A DNA stretch of 64,000 nt from Bemisia tabaci (taxonomy: Eukaryota > Arthropoda > Insecta > Hemiptera > Aleyrodidae). This document shows positions 22,505-33,150 of this stretch, one piece after another. Under the pieces are notes generated by a model. It was not told the origin of the DNA. It was given only the letters and a program-made list of their open reading frames with translations, and did not search any database. Position numbers and translations under genes: made by a program. Within the stretch, counting starts at the first letter, position 1; the number at the start of each line of letters is the position of its first letter. The stretch lies in NCBI RefSeq assembly GCF_918797505.1, contig NC_092800.1, forward strand, positions 41,025,430-41,089,429, read 5' to 3'.

Positions 22505-22700
22505 AATTATGTTTTGCTATTCGCACATTCATGCAGCAAAATTAAAGGCAAACCTCAAGTGGACGATATCTGTCAAGAAATTTACGCATTATTTATTGGT
22601 TCTATCAACGTTTATGGTGTGGATTAATGTGTGTTTTTCGAATAGGCAACTATTCGCGCTCTCCGGTTGGTATGTTGCCTACGCAGTGAAATTGAAGGCG
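22505..22700 (+). repeat. Two diverged module M-like copies
   Basis: GCAACTATTCGCGC ... TATGTTGCCTACGCAGTGAAATTGAAGGCG at 22646-22700 is a clear copy. A weaker one (GCTATTCGCAC ... AAATTAAAGGC) precedes it at 22515-22551. Each is followed by a TGGACGATAYCT tail, so the repeated unit is longer than the module. Confidence 0.6.
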
Positions 22701-22804
22701 AACTTCAGATGGACGATACCTATTCCAACAGGTTAATAATATCGTTCACTTGTTCAATCAAAGCTTATGGAGCGATACAATGTGCGCTTTTTGAATAGAT
22801 AACT

Positions 22805-23056
22805 GGACCGCGTTAAACAGAAAGGAACCAAGCCACATCGGCCATTGCCAAATTTAATCGAGCAATTTAATTTTTTACATGAAAACGGATGTACGGATTT
22901 TCGTGCAAATTTCAGTGGATTTTCTCTACAGTACAAAGCAAATTCCTTAAAATTTTCAAAGGAATCCACACAAACATTCTCTCGTAAAAAATTAAATTGC
23001 CCAATTAAATTTGGCAATAGCTGATGTGGCTTGGTTCCTTTCTGTAAACGCAGTCC
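22805..23056. mobile_element. Family G element, copy 2 (best preserved)
   Basis: TIRs are GGACCGCGTTAAACAGAAAG ... and ... CTTTCTGTAAACGCAGTCC, with arms continuing through GAACCAAGCCACATC. AACT flanks both ends, a possible 4-bp TSD. 252 bp, non-coding. Confidence 0.8.
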
Positions 23057-23353
23057 AACTATTCACCTTTCCCAGTATACATTTCAGTTTCGGAAATGCA
23101 ATTTACGTTTAACGTGTTCCTCGTGAAACTTCGAAGAGAACAAGTCATGAGGAAGTTTAATTCTGTCCATGCTCATTGGTCCATTGATCAAATGAAGCTA
23201 TGGGCTCAGTGATTTCTCTGAGAAGTAAGCTCTCTTATGCACAGTGTAGTTCCTGTTCATTTGATGCATGTCTTTGCACCTGAACCGATGCCCAGTGCAG
23301 CGGGAGATCGCGTCGAAAGTGGACAAGAGATTGAGAACGCAGGTGCCGCTCGA
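23057..23353. other. Unique stretch, nothing recognised
   Basis: No gene or repeat family seen. Confidence 0.4.
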
Positions 23354-23513
23354 ACTAGGTCTAGGTCCACCCCAGACCCGGCGAACCTCAGGGCTTCAGG
23401 CATTGTGTCCAGGCCCTCGCCTGCATTAACTAACTAGGTCTAGGTCCACCCCAGACCCGGCGAACCTCAAGAGCTTCAGGCATTGTTCGTCCAGGCCCCC
23501 TCTCTATGCATTA
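23354..23513. repeat. Tandem duplication of about 79 bp, two units
   Basis: ACTAGGTCTAGGTCCACCCC starts at 23354 and 23433. Both units continue through CAGACCCGGCGAACCTCA and CTTCAGGCATTG with few changes. Confidence 0.85.
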
Positions 23514-23591
23514 ATAATTACACACCTCTTAAGTGTACCGCCTTCTGTCCGCACAGAGGGAACAACTCCATAGTTTTTCAAGTTTTTTCAA

Positions 23592-23726
23592 CACTGAAAA
23601 AAAAGTTACAGGCTATACAGACATACCGTCCGTTCCGGGCTCAGAGGCCGAAAGTTCCGGGTGCTGGAGCCGTAACTTCGCTGCCAATTCAAGGCTTCGA
23701 CTCCAAGGCTGGAGTTTTTTTCAGTG
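23592..23726. mobile_element. Family E-type 135-bp element
   Basis: Ends are CACTGAAAAAAAAG and TTTTTTTCAGTG, flanked by AA on both sides (2-bp TSD). The interior carries TACCGTCCGTTCCGGGCTCA and AGGCCGAAAGTTCCGG, shared with the element at 49181-49381. Confidence 0.75.
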
Positions 23727-23767
23727 AAGTAAACTAGCCATATCTGTAACCAGTTGAAACTTGAGCA

Positions 23768-23997
23768 CACTGGGAAAAAAAACAAATTGGATCTAGAATC
23801 CAGACACTTGAAAACATCAACAAGAAAAAATACTCTTGATTCAATCAGATTTTTGCTTAAATCAAAAGGAATCCGCTCAAATTAAGAGGCTTGGTTCTTG
23901 ATTTAAGCTAAAATCCGATTGAATCGAGAGTATTTTTTCTTGTCAATGTTCTCAAGAGTCTGGACTCTAGATCCAATGTGTTTTTTTTTTCCCAGTG
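23768..23997. mobile_element. Family E fold-back element, copy C, with CA TSD
   Basis: 230-bp hairpin from CACTGGGAAAAAAAACAAAT to a T-run ending CCCAGTG, flanked by CA on both sides. Arms carry TCTAGAATCCAGAC and ACTCTTGATTCAATC. Confidence 0.85.
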
Positions 23998-24222
23998 CAC
24001 CTTAAATTTTCAGATGGAAGAGTCTCAGTGTGATTTTCTTGGTTTTTGTCCTAGAAAAAAAAGGTTACAAAACTCGTTTTCCTATGATTTTCAAAATACC
24101 GAGAGTCTAAGTTGGTATCACGCCTTCTTTTACGGGACGAGACAAATCGTCGTTCCTCAGACGTAAAAGCGTATCTCCATCTCCGTATGAGCCCCGGAGA
24201 GCGTAAAGTTGTACGGAGAACA

Positions 24223-24475
24223 CTGCCGTGCTAAAGAAAAACGCCGTATGAGCATTCGAAAGTTGGCAAATTACATCTCAAGAAATATTTATTTTTGAAG
24301 AACTTCATGAATATTTTTCTTTTAAATTTTCAGGCATTTTAGATCAAATTATTAGCGAGACCCTCCGAACAATTCGCAGAAAAATATTTACAAATTTTCC
24401 CGAAAATTCGCGATTTATCGAGGGAGATTTGGGAATTCCTGAAGGCTCATACGTCGTTTTTCCTTAGCCGGGCAG
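24223..24475. mobile_element. Family C element, copy 3, with 4-bp TSD
   Basis: Starts CTGCCGTGCTAAAGAAAAAC and ends GTTTTTCCTTAGCCGGGCAG. Flanked by exact AACA (24219-24222 and 24476-24479). 253 bp. Confidence 0.85.
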
Positions 24476-24479
24476 AACA

Positions 24480-24834
24480 GTGCTCAAGTGGAAATCGAAA
24501 TACGCCCTTACGTAAAAGAGAGCGAGAAAAACCGAGTAGGGGTGGCGCTTGGTTACGCCTACCCAAAATCTAGGCGAAGCCATTCGGCCTACCTCTCCGT
24601 ACACGAGTACACGAGTACTAAACCGTATTTTTTCGGTGTATTCGGCTATGCTCGTGAACATTGCCCATGCCTTTTATCGATGGAAATATCAAGGTATGCT
24701 TCCTGTGCGACGGCGGATGCCGTTTCCAAAGTGACGCGTCTCAGCCCACGGTAATAGGTGTGAAATCGCGAGCCAGTGTTGTCGGTGATGGTGAGCTATT
24801 CTACAGATTCCGCACGCGAGACTAACGTGGCTGC
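24480..24834. other. Unique stretch, nothing recognised
   Basis: Overlapping frames of 60-88 codons on both strands, none recognisable. Confidence 0.4.
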
Positions 24835-25200
24835 CACTGAAAAAAAAATCTCGGTATTTACGAAGAAAAGGGTAAAATTACCAAGAATTCAGGGTTCTAT
24901 TTGATCCCAGTTTTTTCTCGGTAAAATTATTGAACTTTCTCGGTAATTTTACTGGACCTTGGTAAAAATGCCAATATTTTTTTATCGACTGTGGTAGAAT
25001 TACCGAGATAAAATGGCAAAGTTACCGGGAATTGATTACCAATAAAAGTGGTATTCTTACCTGAAAAAAACAGTAAAAATACCGGTTTTTAGGCAAGCTT
25101 ACCAGTCTGTCTTGGTAAAATTACCAATAATTGATAAAAAAGTGAGATGGTAAAGGTACCAATGGACCTTGATTAAAACGCCGAGAATTTTTTTTCAGTG
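24835..25200. mobile_element. Family E long element, copy 2 (internally deleted)
   Basis: Same ends and interior as 7814-8226, but about 45 bp shorter. The missing block holds the GGAATTGGTAATTTTA segment after TTTTTTCTTGG. No 2-bp TSD is seen (GC against TG). Confidence 0.85.
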
Positions 25201-25240
25201 TGACCTGCCTCTTAAACTGGAGAGGCAGAAACCCTTTTTA

Positions 25241-25504
25241 CAGGATTTGCTATAGTCAGGGAAAACCGGGGAATTTCATCGAGTCAGGGAAAATGACGAA
25301 AAAGTCAGGAAAGATTGTTGATTCGCCTTTATTAGCTTTCTAGAATGAATTTGACGTTTAGGACAACAAATTTTGCCCGTAAACTTTTTCAAATTGTGTT
25401 TTTTTGGCCATATCTTCAATTGTCAGGGGAATTTCTCTTCAACGTGTTACAGAAATCAGGGAAATGTCAGGGAATTTCATTTTCTAAACTCTGTGGCAAC
25501 CCTG
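25241..25504 (+). mobile_element. Family N element, copy 3
   Basis: Starts CAGGATTTGCTATAGTCAGG and ends CTCTGTGGCAACCCTG. Interior GTCAGGGAAA words as in copies 1 and 4. Confidence 0.7.
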
Positions 25505-26470
25505 CTTTATGCTGGCCGATTGTGAGACAGTCAGGAATAGATACTCGAATGCACTCTACTTGGCGGGTGAAAAACAGGCTAAAAAAAGGGTTACTTGCAC
25601 AATCTTAAATTTTCGCACCCCTACGGCGACGCGCGACGGGGATGCTTGGGTAAGTGGGACAGGAGAAGAGGGTGAAATTGATGGGCGCTCAGCATCGGTG
25701 TATACGGTGATGAGAGCCGGGCCCTGGTGACAATCCATCAAGCGGTGACTTTTTGGTAACGAGCCGGGAACCAATATTGCATAACCGCAACGGCGCAACC
25801 TCACTTCCATACAGCTCACTCGGAAGCCATCGTCCGCGCTCGCCCCCTGCACCCACCCCTCCTACCCTCCAGACATCGGCGTCTTAACTTTATACACATT
25901 CTGTAAGATTTATTCGCCTCCTCGTCCTTACAAGCCTCCATCCACCAACTTGGCTTACCCCGATGCCAATTTTAATCCTTTCGCTTCCCGCAGAAAATGA
26001 AACTGTTCAAGAATGTAGGTTAGGTGTAACACCCCGTTGCCTGAAGTCAATGATTCACCTTCAAATGACCGGGTATGCAAAATGACTGCCGTGATGCACG
26101 AATAGTGGTATCAGAATTTTGCATTAAGTGTACTGATTGATTTGAAGGCGCATATCTGTATCCATTGTTAGTGGTCTGGAGATCCAATAAAATACAACTA
26201 GAGGCAATACATCTTAAAGAACCCGCTCTACCGTCTTCCTCAAAGTGTAAAAATTACTTTCGGAAGTCAGTGCTCAGATTCACCTGATGTTACTCATGAC
26301 CAAACTCAGATTTTCTGCAAGACAGGAATTGGACCAAAATCAACACAAACTTTGTGTTGGTTAGTGTTTCACTTCTTATACGAACCAAAAGTATAACACA
26401 TACAATAACACAAATATGTTTATCCGTGTATGGATCACGTAGAGTTAAATACATTTCCGTTTAGGTATAT
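25505..26470. other. Unique stretch, moderately GC-rich at 25600-25900
   Basis: No gene recognised. Frames on both strands overlap and lack domains. Possibly host intergenic DNA. Confidence 0.4.
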
Positions 26471-26726
26471 GGACTGAATTATTAAACAGAAAAGAACCAA
26501 GCCACATCAGCTATCGCCAAATTTAATGGGGCAGTTTAATTTTTTACATGAAAAAGGATTTGCGGATTTTGGTGCAAATTTCTGTGAATTTGCCGCACGG
26601 TGGGAAGCAAATTCCTTAAAATTTTCCAAGGAATCTGCACAAACGTTCTCTTGTGTAAAATTAAATTGCCCAATTACATGTTCCAATAGTTGATGTGGCT
26701 TGGTTCCTTCCTGCTAAGCGCGGCCC
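26471..26726. mobile_element. Family G element, copy 3
   Basis: GGACTGAATTATTAAACAGA and AGAACCAAGCCACATCAGC at the left face TGATGTGGCTTGGTTCC and CTGCTAAGCGCGGCCC at the right. Confidence 0.75.
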
Positions 26727-26939
26727 ATTTGATTCTCTACCTCTTGGATCTAACCTATTTCTGACAGAGAAATAGGCTAGTAGGAAAGAAGGAAGGTGGC
26801 AAAATGGCGGCAACGTCGATGAGGCGTTACTCACGAGAAAGGTGCAGGAAAGAGGTTGAAAGAGGTTGCGCGGATCCCCGCTATTTGCCGCATAATTCAC
26901 GAACACCGCCATTCACTATTCAATCGCCTGAATTCACGA

Positions 26940-27520
26940 AAAGCTACTCCCCCCCCCCCTTCCATTCCACCTTCCCTTCACACCGCCGCACTTGGCTCCG
27001 GGGAAACTGAATCAGAATTTTTCCCTCGTTTACTCCCCCCGCCCCACTGCACCTGTTCACCGGGTGCCCCCCGAAAGGGGGGCTAGGGGGGGAGGGGTGA
27101 GTGGGGGGGCTCCACACGTCTATTTTATTTAGCGTTGCGGCACGGGCCGGGGCCGCGTCCCGAGCGGGCGCATCGATGTTTTTCAATTATTTACGCGGAG
27201 CTATAAACTCCTGTAATGCCTTTCCACAACTCATCCGAAATAAAAAATATTGTTCCGCGGGAATAAATTACTCCCGGGCCGGGGGCCCCGAGGCGGCGGA
27301 AACCCATTTCCACGTATCTCGGTCGTCGCGCCGGAGCAGACGGGAAGGCGCCGAGCTCCCTTCCGGCGTCGGGACGCGTCTGCCGAGCGTCGGGACGCCC
27401 GCGCCCGCCTTCGAAACTCGCTTATTAAACCGGGAGGAGCCCCCGCCCGCCCCCCGCCGCCCCCGCCGCGCCGCGTCGCTCGCGGGCCGGGGTGCGAATA
27501 ATATGCTCCGCTCCCGCATG
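26940..27520. other. GC-rich unique island with tetraloop hairpin
   Basis: The most GC-rich part of the window, with several G and C runs. A perfect 7-bp stem GCCCCCC/GGGGGGC closed by a GAAA loop lies at 27066-27083. Frames open on both strands reflect composition. Could be regulatory DNA or a non-coding first exon of an off-window gene. Confidence 0.4.
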
Positions 27521-27829
27521 GAGGTGGAGGATAATTTTGGTGGGATATGGGAGTTATTGCGCCTATTACGTGACTGAGGTTCTCAGGCGATGTTTCGAGG
27601 TATTATCAGTCGCTTTGCCGACCACACTGTGGAAATTTTGGTTCGCATGGGATGATACAGAGGGGGCATAGGGGGCGTGCGCCCCTCCTGTTCGCCCAAA
27701 GAAAGAGAAGCAGCTAAAGGAAAGGAAGAAAGAAGGAAGAAATGGAGGGAGGATAAAAGAGGGGCGCTTATATTTGGAAATTATTTTAGACAAAAGTGAC
27801 TCAAACTGCATATTAGAAGAGGGTATAGA
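27521..27829. other. Short unique stretch, nothing recognised
   Basis: No gene or repeat family seen. Confidence 0.4.
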
Positions 27830-28148
27830 TTCGATCGACACGAATCGATCAAAAAGTAAAACCGTTAATCGATCGACAGCGATTCGGTCGATAAATTGTT
27901 AAAAATCTGGTGTCGACTCGATCGAAAAACGAAAGCGTGAATCGATCGACAATTAATTTAAAAAAAACCCGGTATCGATTCAATCGACATGAATCGATCG
28001 AAAAACCAAAACATGAACCACATGAACCACACCAACCATGTCGATTAACGTGATTCGATCGACTCACGGGTTTGTCAATCAGTTCACGGGTGTCGATCGA
28101 TTCACGTTTTCACTTTTCTATCGATTCATGTCGATCGAATCCATACCC
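27830..28148. mobile_element. Inverted-repeat element dense in CGATCGA, copy 1
   Basis: AGGGTATAGATTCGATCGAC at the left faces CATGTCGATCGAATCCATAC and CC at the right. ATCGATCGA or GATTCGATCGA words recur about ten times in both orientations. Non-coding. Confidence 0.65.
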
Positions 28149-28318
28149 ATCCATATCAGATGTTTCAAAATTTCGATACTATTCCGGGCGAAACCCCTCG
28201 GACACCCTTCCGCCCCCTTCGTTCGAAATGTCTGTGGGTTCGGTAAGGTAAGAAACAGCTTTCCTTGGCAGTTTCTGTCAACGCCGAGGATCGCACTCGT
28301 TGCGTCATGAATAAATTA

Positions 28319-28478
28319 ATTTATTGGCGAGGCGTGAATGATCGGTTATTCCCCATTTGAAGCTGTGGTAAAGAGTCAATTATTAAGGTGTTCGCTGCAA
28401 ACACTCTATTTATCGATCCTTTTCTGGAGGTCTAAATGTCAGATCAAACGATATATCGCAAAGCACGCCAAGCCGCAC
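28319..28478. mobile_element. Family H (hAT-like) element, copy 3
   Basis: TTATTGGCGAGGCGTGAATG through CATTTGAAGCTGTGGTAAAG, the central GTGTTCGCTGCAAACACTC, and GCAAAGCACGCCAAGCCGCA match the other copies. Terminal bases are mutated and no exact TSD is seen. Confidence 0.75.
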
Positions 28479-29019
28479 TTAAGTTAATTAATCCATCGGT
28501 GTGTAAACAGTAGTCACCTCATCGCAAAATATAACCGAATGCTCAATTTGAAAACAATCTAATGGGCTCATCAAAAGCAATCGAATTCGATTTATACCTG
28601 GCAGTCCCGCTACGTGACAGAAGTTAATCTAAACGTTTATCTATTTCGGTAGCTTTTACGGGAGGTCCTTATTCGCGAAATTAGACCACCATGAGTTTAG
28701 ATGGCGTGCTCAGTTTTTAAAGAAATTGGCATTAGTGAAGGCGCGGTGTGGGTGGAGGTTAGATCGGTGGATCTCAGCGTGAAACCTGACTGCTCAGCTC
28801 TCTATTCATCCCTTAAACAATGTTGTCATGTCGAAGCAACTCCAGGCCGATCTTCATTATTCTGCGGCTATCGATGAGAGATATTCCCTAGATGAGCTTC
28901 TTCTATTTAGATGAACTTATGGGGCACCCCGAAAAGGCCTAAAGGTCGCGGAGCGCCCTCTAGGGACTGAGCCGCTTAGCGGCCAGGGGGTGTAGCTTCC
29001 TAGTATTCCATGACCTTAA
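28479..29019. other. Unique stretch with small GC hairpins
   Basis: GCCGCTTAGCGGC (5-bp stem, 3-base loop) lies near 28971-28983. No gene or RNA family recognised. Confidence 0.4.
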
Positions 29020-29195
29020 GGGACCGTCCCTGAACCACGTATCGCCCAAGGGGGACGGGGAGTCGAGAAGAGCGTCATTTCATTTTGTTTTTACGTGTTA
29101 AAGGACAGGGAACTATGTCAGAAAAGCGTTACAATGGGTAGGGGGAGGGTTAAAAATTCCGAAAAAGTGCGTTACGTAATTTAGGGATGGCCCCC
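29020..29195. mobile_element. Short TIR element (GGGACCGTCCCTGAACCACG)
   Basis: GGGACCGTCCCTGAACCACG faces GCGTTACGTAATTTAGGGAT and GGCCCCC as diverged inverted ends about 176 bp apart. Termini of the GGCCATCCCTAAATTACG type are common in insect non-autonomous elements. Confidence 0.6.
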
Positions 29196-30306
29196 AATTG
29201 ACAAGCTTGGCTTAGCCTAAATTTAAGTTTTTGTTTATTTTTAAATGGAGAAGTAACCTAAAAAGGTATGAAATTCTAATTTTTTTTTCACTAAAAAATA
29301 ATGAACGGAATACAATTTTTACCCCCAAATATTTTATTTTAAGAGCAAAGGCGGCAACTGTGATTTTGTTTCGATCGAAAACCCACCCCCGAAATGCAGT
29401 TGAACCGCTCCGGGAGGACATGAGGACTACTGAATCCAAATTACATACAATACCGACTTAGTGCCCATTCAGAGAAACTTCATCTCCGAAATGAGTGTGG
29501 TTCGTTGAAAGGCGGCCAAGGTTGCCAGGTTGCTCAACAAAAAATGGATAGTTTACACGGATTTAAATGGATCTTTCAGCACTATCTGGCAACAATGGAG
29601 GGGTCATAAATTAGGTCACACCGGAATGCAGTGCTCACAGGGGTGCGTCGCCAAGACCGCATGGCATCGCCCCGGAAAACTCGGCCCTTTTTTGGGGGTG
29701 AAAGCGCGTAGGATCATCCCCTAGAATTGGAAACTTGGCAACCCCCTCGGTTGGCGCGACGACCCGCGAGGGGCAGGTCCCCGAGTCCCGATCCGAATTG
29801 TCACTCAGGATGTTAATTAGGCTAGTAGGGTAGTGGGTAGATCAGGGTTGGCCTCCCTCGCCGTTCAAGTTTTCCCCGTTCCGTCGCACAGTGCAACGGG
29901 AAGTCGGGCGTAACATTCTTGACTGTAACTCTAACAGAATGTCTAGCATCAGGATTTTCCCGATTCTATTAGGATTTGAGGTCAATCGGGATTTAATCCC
30001 GATTTCATCAGAACTTGAGGAAAAATCGGTCGTAAAGTCAAGATTTGAGAAAATTCGACTGTCCGATCGGATTTTTGTACACTTTCGCACACGCCTATGC
30101 AGACATTTTAATTTTTTTCCGCCAAAAATTCAGGATTTGGAAAAATTATGAAATCAGGATTTAGCTGTCTAAAATCAGGAAAAATCAGGATTTCCCAAAA
30201 CGAAAAAAAAAACCAGATACCATGTCCAAATTTTGGCGCTAATTTTGACTTGTTGTAGCTTTTAAGGGATGCCTCTCGCGGTAAATTTTACGAAGAAAGT
30301 AATGTA
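29196..30306. other. Unique stretch; ATCAGGATTT words at 29945-30200
   Basis: TCAGGATTT-like words recur at least five times between 29945 and 30200. A near palindrome, ATCGGGATTTAATCCCGAT, lies near 29985. These may be remnants of an old element. No gene recognised. Confidence 0.4.
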
Positions 30307-30615
30307 CAGGGTTGCCACATTCAAGGAATACCGGAAAAACCGGATAATGTCAGGGAATTTTAAAAAGTCAAGGACAACCGGGAAATGTCAGGGAAAATGA
30401 CGAAAATGCTGGTGAAAATTTGTTAAAGCACCTTTATTTCCTTTCTAAAATGGGTTTGAGGTTTCAAACAACAAATTTTGCCTGAAAACTATTTTCAATT
30501 ATGTCCTCTTAAGCGCCCGTCTTATTTTCAATTGTCAGGGAAGTTCACCAAAATTCACAAGGAAAATCAAGGAATTGTTAAGCTTTTTCATTTCCTCAAT
30601 TCTCCGGCAACCCTG
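30307..30615 (+). mobile_element. Family N element, copy 4, with 6-bp TSD
   Basis: Starts CAGGGTTGCCACATTCAAGG and ends CTCCGGCAACCCTG. AATGTA flanks both ends (30301-30306 and 30616-30621). Confidence 0.8.
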
Positions 30616-30679
30616 AATGTAGACAAATTCAAATGTTCACGTCTCGTATTCTTGAAGTTTACAAATCATTGATCCAATT

Positions 30680-30775
30680 TTCCCTGTCGACCCGCTCCAC
30701 TGTGCGGCACCCTCAGAGGCTGGAACGTGCTCAGGAGGAACACCGTATGATCATTCCAATTTTGCCAAATAGACG
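30680..30775. mobile_element. Junction of family T right end and family C left end
   Basis: GTCGACCCGCTCCACTGTG (to 30704) is a family T right terminus. It is followed after about 15 bp by GTGCTCAGGAGGAACACCGT, a family C left end that decays after GCCAAATAG. Both are fragments. Confidence 0.55.
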
Positions 30776-30984
30776 CTATTAGTGTTCCGTTACAGAAAAG
30801 CGATGTGCATCAATGCATTATCATTGGTAGCACTGAAAGAAGTTATTGTTATCGTTCGGATCCAATTCTCTAGAGTAGAGGACCTGTTCGGTAGCGTCAG
30901 CCTCAATATCGCCCATGTATCCTCCTTAACATTGTTATTTTTGAGCAGGGTTCAGGGTATTCTCCCTTGAAATTTCTATTTTAG

Positions 30985-31030
30985 GTTGAAATGGACCGAG
31001 TTTAACAAAGAGGAACCAACCGACATAAAG
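30985..31030. mobile_element. Family G terminus fragment
   Basis: TGGACCGAGTTTAACAAAGA and GGAACCAACCGACAT match the family G left end. The rest of the element is missing. Confidence 0.5.
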
Positions 31031-31134
31031 TTGAAACTGAGAAAAAGAGGTTTGAAATTTTATTCCTCCATAAGACTCAAGTAGAAGATAAACTTTAATA
31101 CACTAAGATTACATGAGGCCATCAGAACAAGGCC

Positions 31135-31270
31135 ATTGAAACTCTAAGATTACAGTGACAGTCACTCGTCTTTCGAACAAGACATTGACATAGAGTCTAA
31201 ATACGTGATACAACTATTACTGCTCCTGAGCCGCTCAAATTGCATAACCATCGAGGTGAAGGCGAACTTG
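31135..31270 (+). repeat. Long type-2 module M repeat, copy 1
   Basis: AAGATTACAGTGACAGTCACTCG leads into GTGATACAACTATTACTGCT, GCTCAAATTGCATAACCATC and GTGAAGGCGAACTTGATT. First of six same-orientation copies between 31.1 and 38.9 kb. Confidence 0.7.
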
Positions 31271-31566
31271 ATTTCTCTGCTCACAAATCAATTTTCTTTT
31301 CGACTTTGCGTTTTTGGCAGGAGAAAATATACAGTTGGTGAAACTCAAAAACGTTCCGAACTTAATTTTTCCGAGAATGTGGGTTGGTTCCCCTCTGATA
31401 AATTCGGTTCACATTTTAAGTAAAAATACGGGACGATTACGAAAACACAGGAAAAACGTGGACATTGAAAGGAAATCTTAAGATATCTTAGACACCCCAA
31501 ATACTCTCCAAAATATTTCGACAGAATATTCACAATTTGTCGAAAAAATTCGCGTTTTACTAGGAT
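31271..31566. other. Unique stretch, nothing recognised
   Basis: No gene or repeat family seen. Confidence 0.4.
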
Positions 31567-31791
31567 CACTGGGAAAAAACACATTGTATCCAGAGTCCAG
31601 ACTCTTGAAAACATTGACAAGAAAAAGGACTCTTGATTCAATCAGATTTAAGTTGAAATCAAGAACCAAGCATCTTAATTTGAGCGGATTTCCTTTTGAT
31701 CTAAGCTTAAATCTGATTGAATCAAGAGTATTTTTTCTTGTCAGTCTTTCCAAGAGTCTGGGCTCTAGATCCAAGGTGCTTTTTTCCAGTG
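31567..31791. mobile_element. Family E fold-back element, copy D, with AT TSD
   Basis: 225-bp hairpin from CACTGGGAAAAAACACATTG to a T-rich tail ending CCAGTG, flanked by AT on both sides. Confidence 0.85.
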
Positions 31792-31804
31792 ATGTCGACA
31801 ACGC

Positions 31805-31845
31805 TCAAGTGTTCATACGTTGTTTTTCCACAGCACAACAATCCT
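31805..31845. mobile_element. Family C right-end fragment
   Basis: CAAGTGTTCATACGTTGTTT and TTCCACAGCACAACA match the family C right terminus in diverged form. Confidence 0.45.
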
Positions 31846-32212
31846 TGAGGGAAGGCTGCTTGGCGCGGGTGACATAAAAATAAATAGAGCCCGGTGGATG
31901 TCGTCTCGGGCTGCGGGATCGAGGGAGTCGTGAGGGATGGAATCCCGGATCGCTATTAGCTGGATCTTTATTGGAGGCTCTGTCGAATAAAGAACCTTTA
32001 ACGGTCGCCGCGCGCCGCCTTATCTAAAGTGTCTCCGGCCCAGGTTTACACCTTCGCTAAGGGTTGACGCAGGAACGCGCATTGCGTTGTCGAGCTGTTC
32101 CAGAAACCGCCCTTTATCGCGTGTGTTTGTTAAATGAATCCAGGTATCGTGTCTTCGAGGCGGCAGGTAGATCTTCTTGAGGTGTACGGAGTGAGAAAAA
32201 GTAACCGACATG
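31846..32212. other. GC-rich unique segment
   Basis: Unique, moderately GC-rich, with no recognisable frame. Possible host regulatory DNA by composition only. Confidence 0.35.
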
Positions 32213-32213
32213 T

Positions 32214-32466
32214 CGTCACCTTCCAGGCAAAGTATCACAAGCGCCATGCGACGTTTAAAAGTTTCCACCGCTATTTTATTTTTTTACACAGAAATAGTTG
32301 GTTGTAGTTGTCCGAGAATTTCACTGAATTTTTTTTGCACTGCCCATAAAATTCAGTGAAATTTTCGAACAGATTCAACCAATACTTTCTATGTAAAAAA
32401 ATAAAATGGCGGCGAAAATTTTTAAACGTCGCATGGCGCTTGTGATACTTTGCCTGGAAGGTGACG
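32214..32466. mobile_element. Family R element (CGTCACC ends), copy 1, with 4-bp TSD
   Basis: CGTCACCTTCCAGGCAAAGT at the left faces the complement of GCCTGGAAGGTGACG at the right, and the arms continue through CACAAGCGCCATGCGACGTT. Exact ATGT flanks (32210-32213 and 32467-32470). 253 bp, non-coding. Confidence 0.9.
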
Positions 32467-32571
32467 ATGTTGTGTTAAGATGAGAACTAGACACACAGTA
32501 ACATTCGCTTCGTATCGGCTGTCACGCCAGTAGTTTGATATTTTGAGTTTTTATTCTAACTTTTGCAACTT

Positions 32572-32738
32572 ATCTCTGTGTCAGTATTGAAATACTTTTT
32601 TGCAAAGAGAATCGGGTAAAAATCTGTGGACGTTCCTACTGAGAAGGCCGCTAAAGCACAAAGATTATAGTGATACTCGTCTTTTGGACTTCACATTGAC
32701 AATGAGCCGAAATGCGTGATACAACTATTACAGCTCCG
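32572..32738 (+). repeat. Long type-2 module M repeat, copy 2 (left member of a duplication)
   Basis: TCTCTGTGTCAGTATTGAAA through GTGATACAACTATTACAGCT and CCGGA. The same 165-bp block recurs directly after the fold-back element that follows. Confidence 0.85.
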
Positions 32739-32933
32739 GAAAAAAACACATTGTATCTAGAGTACAGACTCTTAAAACATCGACAAGAAAAAATACTCTT
32801 GATTCAATCGGATTTTTGCTTAAATCAAGAACCAAGCCTCTTAATTTGAGCGGATTTCCTTTTGATCTAAGCTTAAATCTGATTGAATCAAGAGTATTTT
32901 TTCTTGTAAGTCTTTCCAAGAGTCTGGACTCTA
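32736..32933. mobile_element. Family E fold-back element, copy E, both tips missing
   Basis: Left arm GGAAAAAAACACATTGTATC and right arm AAGAGTCTGGACTCTA belong to the fold-back family, but CACT at the left and the last 30 bp at the right are absent. It lies exactly between two copies of a 165-bp block, joined at GGA on one side and CTCTA/TCTCT on the other. Confidence 0.85.
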
Positions 32934-33150
32934 TCTCTATCTCTGTGTCAGTATTAAAATACTTTTTTGCAAAGAGAATCGGGTAAAAATCTTTGGACGT
33001 TCCTACTGAGAATGCCGTTAAAGCACAAAGATTACAGTGATACTCGTCTTTTGGACATCACATTGACAATGAGCCGAAATGCGTGATACAACTATTACAG
33101 CTCCGGAGTGGCCCAAATTGCATATAGCCATCGAGTCGAAGACGAACTTG
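32934..33150 (+). repeat. Long type-2 module M repeat, copy 3 (right member of the duplication)
   Basis: Repeats TCTCTGTGTCAGTATTAAAA through CAGCTCCGGA with a handful of differences from copy 2, then continues through the whole module (GAGTGGCCCAAATTGCATAT, GTCGAAGACGAACTTGATTT). Confidence 0.85.

Noticed and set aside
27101..27577. 158-codon plus-strand frame as a coding exon
   Set aside because: Stop-poor because of GC content; frames open on the opposite strand as well; low-complexity Arg/Pro/Ala product.
28971..28983. GCCGCTTAGCGGC as a transcription terminator or riboswitch piece
   Set aside because: A short stem in a eukaryotic intergenic region with no gene next to it.
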